Assembly (NCBI GenBank): GCA_020137815.1
Contig: CM035352.1
Location: 1,900,529 to 1,964,528 of the forward strand
From: Hormiphora californensis
Lineage: Eukaryota; Ctenophora; Tentaculata; Cydippida; Pleurobrachiidae
DNA: 64,000 bases
Reading direction: 5' to 3'
This document shows positions 27,701 to 38,146 of this stretch, piece after piece; the first letter of the stretch is position 1, and each line of letters begins with the position of its first letter. The position numbers and the translations under genes are program-made. The notes beneath the pieces were generated by a model, which was given only the letters and a program-made list of their open reading frames with translations, had not been told where the DNA came from and made no database searches.

Positions 27701-30700
27701 TCCTCTTTCTGCATCCTGATTTGCCTCCTCCGTTTTGTACACCAAAGATCTAACGTAAAGATAGAACCTCCTATTTGTGATGGTATACAGGATAGGATTT
27801 GCCACAACTCCAAGACAGATCAGGGAGCTCTCTGCTAGCGCATATTCACTCGACTCGTTGATCCGGCTGACCAAGTTCCGGATAGTGCAGACGAGGTAGA
27901 GTGACCAACTTGCTAGGAACACTGAAGTCAGGGTGACTACCGTGATCAATGCTTTGTAGTTGAACCCAGATTGAGGTGTTAGACGTTTCTGGACAGCCAC
28001 ACCGAGCAGGAATGCATTGCAAATAGACGTCGTGATGAGGGGGACGAATACCACAAAAATAATGGTGCATAATTCTGCCAGTCCTGATCCTTTTTGGAAA
28101 CTAACCCGGCAATCTCGCTCAATTGGGTCAAAATCCAAGCGTTGGACTTTTACCATAATGGCGCAAATCCCAGTAGTAAGTAGCCAAAGGAAAATAAGAA
28201 CACCCAATGCCAATCGAGGCGTGATGATGCTCCTAAAGGGTGCTAAAATCAGGACCATTCTGTGGATGGTGATGGATGTTATCGTCCACAGGCTTATCAT
28301 ACCGAAAATATGTTTGCACCAATAGAACGCCCCACAAACCTCCATACCGAAAGGGTTTGAGTCCGTTATTGAGGAGATGCAGGGTGGTAGGATACCCACA
28401 ATTGTGTAGAGCAAATCTGCCACCGCTAAATTCCGGACAAACATAACGGAAACTTCGTCCAAGTTGATTGCGTTGTATCGAACCGAGGAGTAGATTACAA
28501 GAGTATTCCCAGATATCCCAAAAAGGGTTGTTATTGTAAAAAATACAACGGAATACCATCGGAGATTCATTATTCAATCCTATTCAATGAATAAGTTATT
28601 CGTCCTGAAATAAATTACCGCGTCTCACTTCGTCCTTATTAAATAAATAAACTGAAATCGAACGTGGCAACACATGAACAAACTTTAAACTAGATCTGAG
28701 AGAAAGTTATAGCTACAAAAACTGATAAATCTTGGCATACGCTTATCTACAGCTCAACACGTCACCTTATAATACATGTGGAGAATATATGCAAAAGCTA
28801 CTATCAGCTATGTTGTTTATGGTTTACTTCCTGATACAGCTGCATGGCCGAAGTTGAATGTAATTCTCCGGGTTGCCTTTCCTTTATATTACATTTTCAC
28901 ATCTCATCGTACAAGTTAAAATTAAGGAACATGAATTGTTTGTAGGCTCGAAATCGTATCATGATGAGATAAAAGCAGGAAAATAATATTTTTCAGAGAT
29001 CTACAGAAGTTAAATTTGCTCGAAAGGCACACGTCTTTTAGCGAGATTCATCCCTTACCTACTACACTGCCGTTTTTCAAAATTTGTTCCAACCCCCCTC
29101 CCCGGGTGGGTGTGTTCCTCTTACTCCTTGTACCCCCAGGAAAGATAAGTAATGCCCACCAAGTCCACTGTGACAGAGACTCGGTGGATTGTGATAAAGC
29201 GGTCAGGCTGGCTGAACAGCACTCAATTGCAGTCGATTACCCCAAGACAGGTGCGTTTCTCTTTAACAATTAGTGATTACATAGGAGCACCGAAAGATAT
29301 AAGTTTTAGTTGAAACAGGGGCCTGTAAACAGCTAACTAAATATCCCCCTCGAAACGCCAATTCTCCGCCAATCTGTAAATGTTACTAACCTGAAAAATG
29401 TGCAGAAGCGTCCCCCGGTATTCTGAATAAAATTTACCACCACCACCCTCTCTCCTCATCTTCCAGGTGTCCCGGAGGACTTTGCCCGAGATCTCCGGGT
29501 CCAAGAGTACCCTGACTGGATGGAGAAACCTGACAAGCCCTGCTACATATCCAGCTCAGTGGTGGGAAACTGTTATCGTATTTGTAGATCTCTGGATCAC
29601 GTATTGGGAGAGCAGGATGCCCTCTTCAGCCCTGATAAAGATATCAAACTGGACCTAAGGTAGAGATCAATGTTCGTTCTGTTGTTCTTCTAGAGGGAGG
29701 GGGGGTGGCAATGGGTGGGGTGAGGTCGTACGTGAACATTGGATGCGTGGATTGTGGATTATGGAAGATCAAGTATTACATTGCCCTTTCTCGCATCCTT
29801 TTTTAGTAACTTTTTGTCCCCCACATGATGGACTCCTCGAAACTCATTTCCCCAGGTTGGTGGTGGAGAGAAAATACTACGACGAGTACCTGCACGATGC
29901 GGTTGCCATCTGTACGGCATACAACAAGGAGTTGTGTTCCCTTATGCAGCAGTACGGGCTAACGAGCGAAGGGGATATTGCTTGTGGGTGCCTTAACACG
30001 GTAATATTGTGCTCACAACACCATACGATCCTGGTCCATGTATACAGTATACACTGTACAGTGTATATACAGATCAGTCCCAATATTTTCATATGCGTCG
30101 CATGGTGGTGTGTGAAAAACTTCTGGGTGACAACTGGGGCTTGTCACTGACAAGTCCCAGTATCACGGTGTTGTCATTGATCACTGATCAGTAACTTTTT
30201 TAGTCATTGATTGATAATACTTCACAAAGCCCCTCTCCCTGATTGATCTTTATCTGATATGTTCCTAGGTGAAGCAACAGTTGGATAAGAGCAGGCAGAA
30301 AAACTATGATATCACTGAGGAGTGTGTTCGATTCTACTGGAACTTACAGGTAAAAACTAGTTATAATTTGCTAATCAGATATCCTTCTCCATCCTTTTCT
30401 CCTAGCCGATTATACTCCAGAAACCCAGTCCGATTGAGTGAATTGCTGACAGTGACTATTTTATCTACTACTGCTATAAACTAACTTTTAAAAAGGGGGA
30501 TACCCACTAATAATAAAATTCCGTACCCCGGGGCAAGTAAGCAGACCTTACACCCCAAAATACCCCTGTGTACATTATGAAGCGATGAGGGGTACCTGCT
30601 CACTTCACAAGGCATCTGTATAGGTGTTACGAGGGTTAGAGGGGAGTTAGTTAGTTGGTATCCTGATATCTTCGTTATAACTTGTAGGATGGAGGGATGG

Positions 30701-33700
30701 AGGTAGGATGATAGGGTGATGAAGTTCAAGGGGAGAAGTGGAGTGTCTTGTGTGTGGTGTTGTGAATACAGCTCAGTTTTATCTGTTATTTGTACCTAGA
30801 GCGAAGGATTTAAATTCACAGGAGCAATAAACACCACCTGTTGAACACTTATTATCATTCCATGCCGCTGTATTTGTCAAATAAGCACACTGTTCATCTC
30901 CTCTGTTTGGTTCGCTCCCGACCCATTTATTCCAATCACCATCCAATAAAGGAGTACCATCGGGCCAAAAATATTTGTTGTCTTGCTGTGGAGCGTAAAT
31001 ACCTGTGAACAAGAATAAATGCATTATGTTTCATAATGCTTTGTTTCCCCGCCAACCTTTCATCCCTAACATGAAGGCAGACAGACATTTTTGATGATTT
31101 ATAGATCAGGCAAACAGTATAGAACAAATCCTTGTGTTTTCGTTGCACTAAATTGTGCACCACATTGCGGAATTGCGTGCCACACATTTCCTGAAAACCT
31201 GTCAATAAAGTGGTTTATGGAGGAGCAGGTTGTTGTTGTGTGTGCGGCTCTAGTTGCTACATGTTGCCCCTCGCAACCTGAAACGGGACAAGAGAGCTGA
31301 CTTGCTACACATAGTCACTATATCCGTTTAGATTTCTAAACCCCCTAGATGCCTTTTTGCAAAAGGCATCCGGGTGAAGGCCTTTGGCCTTCACCCGGGC
31401 GGGGAAAAAATAATGATAAAAGATCTTTAAATACTCTAATGGGGCAGACGGAAAGAGGGTCGAGCTAGGCAAAAAATATCGATACAAGTTACAAAAAGTA
31501 AATCTTTACCTAGCCAACTTCTTAATTTGTTGTGATATTTGATCTGCCATTGGAACCTATTGTTTTGCTCTTCATTGAGAATAGTTGGTAGTTCACCATT
31601 CAACCCAGAACAGTAAGATTTACATTGCGAGTGTTTTCTTTTTTTGTCTGGAAACAAAACCAGTAGGTTGGCTGTTTCTGAAATGTGTGAAATGTTTTAT
31701 ATTTCAAATATTCCATGTACAGTAGGACGTAGGTCCTACTCCCCCAACAGCGGGCAATGATATCTGACAATATGCTCACACAGTTGTTATTTGAATAGGT
31801 AAGAAACGTATCAACTGACAACTAGTATGTCTGTGATTTTGGGTGTTTTCTTACTTGTAGTTGTGACTGATGATTCGCCACAATCCGGAGTCTCGTATCC
31901 ATCGTTACACGTGACGACCTGTGCTTTCCACCCTTTTTCGCCACAATTCAAGTAGAGAGTGTCTCCATCAGTGACCTTGCCAATCCCAGCAGTAGGCATG
32001 TAGGAAAGTGGAATGGTAGAGGTTGTCAAGGTACAATCGACTGAAACAAAAAGAAGAGTTTTGTAAAGAATGATATATTATTTGATCCGAGGTATTTGCT
32101 ACTTTTTTACAAATAATAAGACTGTCCTCTCCGAACCGGGCTCAATTTTCAACTTGATAGCTTACCGCTTTGCGAAAAAGCTAGACCGTGTGTAACCACC
32201 AAAACAAATGATAGAAGTTTCAACATTGTTCACAGCGAGAGAGATCAACCAACAAGAAAATATATTTTCTCAAATGGTGATGATATAGATCATAGCATGG
32301 GAAATTGTAATTGCCAGAGAGAGGTGTGGCAGACAACTTTGCCCTGTTTGGGCACGTGCTTTCCTAGCAACGATGGCACATGTGCCCTCGATCCCCCAGA
32401 TCAACCACTTAGTCGTTTTATTTGAGATGTACAGATCTATAGAGGGCGAAAGAGAGGGAATTATAGGGGAGGAAGGGATATATTTCAACCTTTATTTATT
32501 TATAGTACGAACGTTGAGCATTGCATGCACTGGACACGAGACAGCCAGATCAAGTGAATATTGTAAACACTCCATTTTGAGAAAAAGTACCAATAAAGCC
32601 GTGATAAACACCCCAATTTCAGAAAAAGTACCAACGGATGTTCTTCGAGGAGTTTGAAACGAAAAAAGGAGAGTGGAGGGCGAACTTTGAGAAGGAATGC
32701 TTTGCTAAGGGCTCAGCCTGGTACCTGGCAGCCTACAAATACGCACCTGTAATCAAAGTGATTGATAAAAACATTCGACTTCTCTCGTTTGCATGGTGTG
32801 TTGGGGAGGTATTGTGTGAGCTGGCCAGGAAGAACAAGAACGTGGGTGAGAGAAAGTCCTGTACGGAGCTGACTGTGGAAAATATGGAGATGTGGCTGTC
32901 ACAACAAACTGGCCAGCTGGTACGTTGTAACACGGTGTGAAGTCTCAAAGTGTGAATATATTCTGTTTTAGAATCCTTGATCTAAAATGTTTAGTTACTG
33001 ACTATTCTTCTGAATTAAAATGATGCAATAGTATCCTACCCACCTTTCAGGCTAGAGAGCCCCCGGAAGAGTTTGTAAATACCAAGGAACGTGTAGACAA
33101 ATACAGTGATGAGTTTCAACTAACTAACATTGGTAAGATTTGAACCTAAAACAATGGTGTAAAACACATAGATCATACAACAATGGTAATCTACAGCTGT
33201 ATTATTTCGTTGTAATCTACAATTGGTTCATTACTGCCCTAATAGTTTGGTGTCCGTTACGTTTTCTTGCTATAATAATGTCTGTGTCTCCTCCCTCTCT
33301 ATCGTTGTCTATCTCTATCCATATCTCTCTCCTTTGATTCTTAACTAGTTACATCACTTTTCCAGCACCCCGTTGTTACGGTTTACCGTTCACTGCTCAC
33401 GAAGTGTGCTACGTCAGTAGACTGGACACCAAAACGAACCCTCTCTCGGTCCTTCAACAACGAATCTTCCTGGAACACACAGGTAATAAATCGGTTGAAG
33501 ACAAGAAGCATAGTGTTGTCCATTTAGTTGAAACCTTAACATTGCTTATTATTGCCTTGCTCGACCCTCCCTCCCTGCGCCCCGCGACGGAGAGGATTTT
33601 ATAAAATAAAATAAAAAGGTTTGAACAAAACAAGCTTATTACCTGAACTCACATCTATTAAATCGTGGTGTCTTCAGAATGGGTAAACACACACATGACA

Positions 33701-34764
33701 CACATAAATTCAGCTAATCACTAGTACTATTGTTTTCAGACTGGGACGAGATACACTTGGAGCTGAAGAAGAAGAGTCTGGCAGAGAACTTCATGATTGT
33801 ACAATCAACACCCAATGTTATCTTCTTTGCTGGTGTAGAAATACTGGAAAAAGTACATTCCCCTTTTTACATTTTCTTGGTTTTATCAAAATATATTACA
33901 AATTTTGCTTGTTAAGACTCGGTATGGACACAATGTTCCAACATAACAATTTACCTTCTATGCGACTCAAAAACAGCCGATTGGTCAACTTATTGATTCA
34001 ATTTACCCTCCCTCGACAGATGTACACTGTCCGCCGGTATTTGGAGGAATGCCCCACACTAAGACTCCCTGCCGCCATCCTGGTCAACTGGGTTCACTCT
34101 AACAAACTAGACGAGGAAGCGAACCATCTTGCTATCGACTTTGTCCTACTTTTCATTCTCTCTCGACTCATGGTTAGTTACAGTTTCACTGAATCAATAA
34201 CCAATCGGACAGATCGGCTGTTTGGTTAGAGTTTCGTTTAGTCCTATCGTTCTTGTCTTATCTACAGTTGATTCACTTTTCAAATTTTACAGGACAAGAA
34301 GGAGAATAAAGTTGAAATAGAGCCCTCGACTGACCTTGAGTTTTATATCACATACCTCTGTGAAAACAAGTTTCCATCATCTATAACTGTCAACAACGCA
34401 GCCGCATGTGACATCTATCTGGAGTTCCTTAATTCCATTATCTACGGTGGAGTTCTTGCCAACCAGTCACTAATGACCTGGCTTCCGGGGAGAATGCGGA
34501 TACTTTGTAGATCTTTGTGCGAGTATATTACATCTTACAGGTACTCGTTTAACATAATATTGTAACATTGTGACATGAACTAGATTGGATAGTGTGCTCT
34601 TGATTCTGAAAACCATTCTTTTTCCTATTATGGGAATGTCGATAGGACTAATTCCTATCCTGTTTAGAATCAAGTTTGTGAGTTACGCTATGAGGGAATA
34701 CCATGAAACATGCTATTTCCTGTTCAACCAATCACGAGGAACCAGTGAACGGAGACGTGGTGAG

Positions 34765-34795
<31 letters not shown>

Positions 34796-37455
34796 CACAT
34801 TATCATCTTGGACCTTGGTGCAATATTTGTGAGGTAACAGCTTTCACTGTGTTGCCTGCCGCAGAGTGTTTATATGGTGATTGATCAGAGCCTACGGTAT
34901 GCCTCGCTCTCGATAATTCAAGTATGCTAAATCAATTTCAACATTTTAGGAAAGAGGAACAAATCTGCACAATACAAGGCCGTGCACTGCTTTAGGATTT
35001 GCGCTGATACGGACCTCTGTTCACGGTACCTTAGTAAGGTCTCTGGTGCTGAGGTGAATATGAGGATTAGAAACGACAAGAAATCTGAGGTAATTAACTA
35101 ATCAATTAGTACATATTTTGCTAATTGGTATGATTGCTAATTGAATAATTAGTTAGTAATGTGTTATAACTGTTTAGATTCTTAGCGTGGAAGCATGGGG
35201 AAATAAGCCTGAAGTGCTCCAAGATGTTACGGAAAGTCTGCAGATACCCTTTGACTCGAAAATCTTCAATTGGAACGGTAAACGGGGGGGGCTGTAACCA
35301 TGGTTACAAAGAGGGGGTTACCACGGTTACACGTAGGGGGTAACCATGGTTACAAAGAGGAGATCACCATGATTACATGTTACAAGTAGAGTTTGCAGAT
35401 ACCGGATACCCATTACCCATTGACTCCATCAACACACATAAAACTCTAGATATCGACACTCTAGGGAAGTTAGTAACCGACAGCCATTGTATCTATCTGA
35501 GTATGCAGCAGAAGAAGAAGGACCCCTTTGTTGAATACAGTGTACAGAATGGGGAAGGATACTTCATGAAACACAGGATAAATAATATTCTGGATTTGAG
35601 CAACTACTCTGATATGGCCCGGTCAGCCGAGACACGAGTCATGGAATGGATCAGTGTGAGTAGGATTTGTTATGTTCTAACCCTCCCTTTACAGTTTAAT
35701 TAGGCAAAGTAGGATCATGTCACGTGTTGTGTCCTGTGTATAACACAGTTGGAAAGCTTCCCAAATATTTCCGATAAAATATCCATTGTAAAACTGCTAC
35801 TTATTTAGTTAGTATCTGCCCCAAAGAGTTATTTTGATTATTTTCAGACGCTACGAAAGCACTACAACAGATTTTCTCACGGTGGCCTCTCTGCCAAGTG
35901 TGTATTGGGCCGTTTTGCAGACTTTAGAAACTGTATCATGCCAGACAAGGACAACATCAAGTATGAGAACTCATTGACTTCCGAGGGAATGACTTCAAAG
36001 CCAAGGCCGATAGAGACTGAAAACCCGAGACTATGTTCTGGACATTGATAATCTATCTGATATGCCCGGTCAGGACCGAACGCATGTGAGGAGTGATACG
36101 TATGGACACGTGTTGGCCTGTATAACACAGTTGGAAAGCTTCCCAAATATTTCGGATGAAATATCCGTTGTAAAACGTCTGATTTTTTGCTACTTTTTTA
36201 TTTAGTTTCCAAGAAGAATTTTGATTATTTTCAGACGCTACGAAAGCACTACAACAGATTTTCTCACGGTGGCCTCTCTGCCAAGTGTGTATTGGGCCGT
36301 TTTGCAGATTTTAGAAACTGTATCATGCCAGACAAGGACAACATCAAGTATGAGAACTCATTGACTTTCCGGGGTAATGACTTCAGAAGTCTCACAGATG
36401 CCCTGATACTTGAGAGACTTAGAAAGGAACCCGAGGACGTGTATCGGTTCAGGTACAAGCTGATAATTTGTAATTAGATGACAATTATGATGTTAATTCG
36501 ACCCTCGTAACATTCCTGATTCTGGAACACCCCGCTCGACCCTCTCTTCGTGCCCACAAATGTAAAGGACAAAAGATGGTTAGAATATAACAACTTGCTC
36601 GCTCACACCATGATATTTCTTAACACCCTGTACACCCTGTACTCCTGTAGAATCAGAATGGTGCACAATGACGTGCCCATTACGACACATTGGCAGATGA
36701 AGGAAGGACAACCTGTCTTCCTCTACCTCTCCTGGTCTCCTCTAGTGTGGGGTGAGATGCACTGTTTTGGGGATGCTGATGGACCTCTCGACACCATATT
36801 CTCCATCAACTCTGAACCGTGTCTAACTCAGGAGGATTTGGACAAGACAAAACACTGGGGGAAAATACCCGAACAAATAAAGGAGTGGCTGGAAATCCCT
36901 GATTATACACGCTCAAGTTAGTGTTGGCCATTTTCTGTTTCAGTCATCACACATTTATTGTTTCCAATGTTATCAGGGTTACAAGATTAACTAAAAACTG
37001 TTTTAGATTCCAAGTTTATTGTTAACTTTAACGAAGCGGGCAGAAATAGGGTGTTCGAAACCAAGACATTTTGTGAGATATTATCTGAGAAAGTGACTGT
37101 CTGGAAAATCCCCGTCAAGGAAACTGCCCGCTTGCAGAAGGTATTTAAATTTGGGATCATCAGCGGCCGGCTTCGGGTATCGTGACCCTAAGTTAATTAT
37201 TATCAATCATCCCTTCCTAAACTCACATTAATTAACTAATTAACCTTCACCCAGATGCAAGTTGAGTTTATCGACCATCACAGGCAGAATGTCCGGTTTT
37301 TTAAGAAAGCCAAACAGCAGATCACCAGCAATAAACGAAGCGACTGGGAGGGTAGAATTGTGGAGACTACCCTACCATACTTTGATAATCGCTCACCAGG
37401 ACTCCTGAAAGAGTTTTATAACAAATGCATTGCTATTGCACAACTGCAATTATGA
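20130..37455 (+). CDS. RdRP: Cellular RNA-dependent RNA polymerase, 27 exons, long C-terminal region
   Basis: This eukaryotic RdRP synthesises complementary RNA in small-RNA silencing. Exon starts are 20130, 22693, 24898, 25224, 25415, 25657, 26049, 26807, 27130, 29140, 29467, 29856, 30269, 32623, 33051, 33366, 33740, 34020, 34293, 34668, 34950, 35178, 35387, 36235, 36651, 37007 and 37255. The sum is about 1,878 residues. Exon 1 ends with the family's N-terminal [14 protein letters not shown] region. Later signatures are [48 protein letters not shown] and the catalytic SDLDGDEYF (aspartates at 27135-27149, residue about 835). A usual end-of-core block with SAWYLAAY and FAWCVGEVL ends at residue about 1,168, leaving about 710 residues without an assigned domain. 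Nematode EGO-1-type RdRPs are also long. Single-base frame breaks lie near 25789, 26085 and 27185. They compensate exactly in the length sum, so an error or a recent pseudogene must be considered. Confidence 0.9.
21930..22560. repeat. Degenerate inverted and direct repeats in RdRP intron 1
   Basis: The word TACGCTGAATCACGTGAGCT occurs at about 22210 and 22360, again with one change (TCTCGTGAG) at 22500, and inverted at about 21975. It is associated each time with an AATTGGCC(A)TAATTG block and an AGTGCTCAG/CTGAGCACT word. The 21930-22010 and 22200-22290 blocks are inverted copies of each other. The intron also has CCGAAA/TTTCGG-rich sequence at 22040-22130. It is non-coding. Confidence 0.75.
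22802..22941 (+). repeat. 70-bp tandem duplication across RdRP exon 2 end and donor
   Basis: Two identical 70-bp copies (22802-22871, 22872-22941) both include the last 33 bp of exon 2 and the GTGAGT donor. Only the first donor preserves the frame into exon 3 (24898). Reading through the first copy reaches a stop within the second. Confidence 0.95.
23140..23625 (+). repeat. 21-bp minisatellite in RdRP intron 2
   Basis: There are about 22 copies of GGTAAGGAGTGTGAACTGG-TC with C/T and A/G variants, some missing one base. The unit length is a multiple of three and lacks stops in several frames, which creates long spurious frames on both strands. Confidence 0.95.
23644..24266 (-). CDS. Secreted F5/8-type (fucolectin-like) lectin, nested antisense in RdRP intron 2
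   Basis: Two exons (24266-24001, then about 23937-23644) give roughly 186 residues. The N-terminus [20 protein letters not shown] is a signal peptide. The following domain has a run typical of discoidin/fucolectin-type carbohydrate-binding domains: [19 protein letters not shown], then [20 protein letters not shown]. After the junction come [19 protein letters not shown] and [12 protein letters not shown], again family-like, with two cysteines that could pair. The reading frame ends at GGK-stop, but a GTAAGT donor overlaps that stop, so more exons may follow toward lower coordinates. A role in glycan recognition outside the cell is inferred from the domain. Confidence 0.75.
24595..24718 (+). 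repeat. (CT)n microsatellite
   Basis: This is a CT run of about 120 bp near the 3-prime end of RdRP intron 2. On both sides of it there is a similar block (GGTGTGCCGTGTGC, then AGCTAGTGGTCTTGTCTT), near 24520-24580 and 24779-24840, so the microsatellite lies between direct repeats. Confidence 0.88.
26540..26725 (+). repeat. GAGATGGAGACAGAGT repeat array
   Basis: Short tandem purine-rich units (16-18 bp, AGATGGAGACAGAGTG) are repeated about ten times with variation in an RdRP intron. The array is non-coding. Confidence 0.8.
27680..28570 (-). CDS. Class A GPCR, single exon, nested antisense in RdRP intron 9
   Basis: This encodes a 296-residue seven-helix receptor. It shows helix 1 with SGNTLVIYS, helix 2 NLAVADLL, a Cys before helix 3 (MEVCGAFYW), and a DRY variant reading IHRM at the end of helix 3. 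A Trp and a Leu-rich region follow in helix 4, a second loop Cys (RDCRVSF), proline in helix 5, [10 protein letters not shown] in helix 6, and [12 protein letters not shown] in helix 7. All landmarks are in normal positions, so the fold is secure. The N-terminus is only about eight residues long, so a peptide or small ligand binding within the helices is likely. The gene has no intron and lies wholly within the 1.8 kb intron between RdRP exons 9 and 10. The specific ligand is not predictable. Confidence 0.88.
   Translation of the reverse strand: MNLRWYSVVFFTITTLFGISGNTLVIYSSVRYNAINLDEVSVMFVRNLAVADLLYTIVGILPPCISSITDSNPFGMEVCGAFYWCKHIFGMISLWTITSITIHRMVLILAPFRSIITPRLALGVLIFLWLLTTGICAIMVKVQRLDFDPIERDCRVSFQKGSGLAELCTIIFVVFVPLITTSICNAFLLGVAVQKRLTPQSGFNYKALITVVTLTSVFLASWSLYLVCTIRNLVSRINESSEYALAESSLICLGVVANPILYTITNRRFYLYVRSLVYKTEEANQDAERGHLIAHT
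30779..32226 (-). CDS. Secreted sushi-like / C-type lectin protein, nested antisense in RdRP intron 13
   Basis: Four exons (32226-32166, 32040-31855, 31647-31510, 31002-30779) join with matched phases (1, 1, 1) to give about 199 residues. The first exon is a signal peptide ([20 protein letters not shown]). The second encodes a four-cysteine module with a GW pair (C-x-x-[24 protein letters not shown]), resembling a sushi/CCP module. Exons 3 and 4 form a C-type lectin domain: [26 protein letters not shown], a calcium/sugar-site EPN triplet, EQCAYL, the WND motif and CSCEF. EPN favours mannose-type ligands in known lectins. A GTACA donor just before the terminal TAA leaves open a further exon. 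The protein is likely extracellular and possibly involved in recognition or defence (inference). Confidence 0.82.
31371..31399. repeat. Perfect GC-rich hairpin
   Basis: CGGGTGAAGGCC faces GGCCTTCACCCG around a five-base loop. A weaker hairpin (GATGCCTTTTTGCAAAAGGCATC) precedes it directly. It lies in an intron of the nested lectin gene and is not followed by a T-run, so it does not look like a terminator. Confidence 0.8.
34761..34798 (+). repeat. (TTTCAC)n array
   Basis: Six or so tandem CACTTT units immediately follow an RdRP exon donor. The complement reads GAAAGTGAAAGTGAAA, matching the IRF-type core GAAANNGAAA. Confidence 0.8.
35600..36370 (+). repeat. About 380-bp tandem duplication covering an RdRP exon and flanking intron
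   Basis: The exon beginning ACGCTACGAAAGCACTAC after TTTTCAG occurs at 35848 and again at 36235. Both are preceded by ATAACACAGTTGGAAAGCTTCCC introns (about 35745 and 36124). The second copy is open and has a good donor. The first loses the frame after about 145 bp and runs into scrambled-looking sequence (35985-36100), part of which resembles the previous exon (GATATGCCCGGTCAG). The gene model uses the second copy. Confidence 0.85.
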
Positions 37456-37495
37456 TTATCTTTGTACAATGTGTGTGTGTGCATGTGTGTCTCTT

Positions 37496-37501
37496 AATAA
37501 A
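37496..37501 (+). promoter_or_regulatory. Poly(A) signal of the RdRP gene
   Basis: AATAAA lies 41 bp after the RdRP stop codon and is followed by T-rich sequence. Position and hexamer are canonical. Confidence 0.7.
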
Positions 37502-37703
37502 TTGTGTTATTTTTTCAAATATTTTAACTAATTTTTACAGAAGATTCTAAATGATATCTTGTTTTATTATGGTTACAATCAAATCATGGACATCTACTGT
37601 ACTAACTAGTGATCGAATATCAACTTTTGTACTAGCATTGTTAACACACTAACATACCGTCTCGCGTTAGCTCTAAATGTTAACACACTAAAATCCCTTG
37701 TAG

Positions 37704-38091
<388 letters not shown>

Positions 38092-38146
38092 CTTACCAGA
38101 AAAGACCAGTTAACAGGTATACAACAGCAGCAGCAACAGTTAGATC

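Noticed and set aside
34865-34921. Possible RdRP exon between 34759 and 34950
   Set aside because: In the phase imposed by its neighbours it contains a TGA; skipping it joins the two flanking exons in frame.
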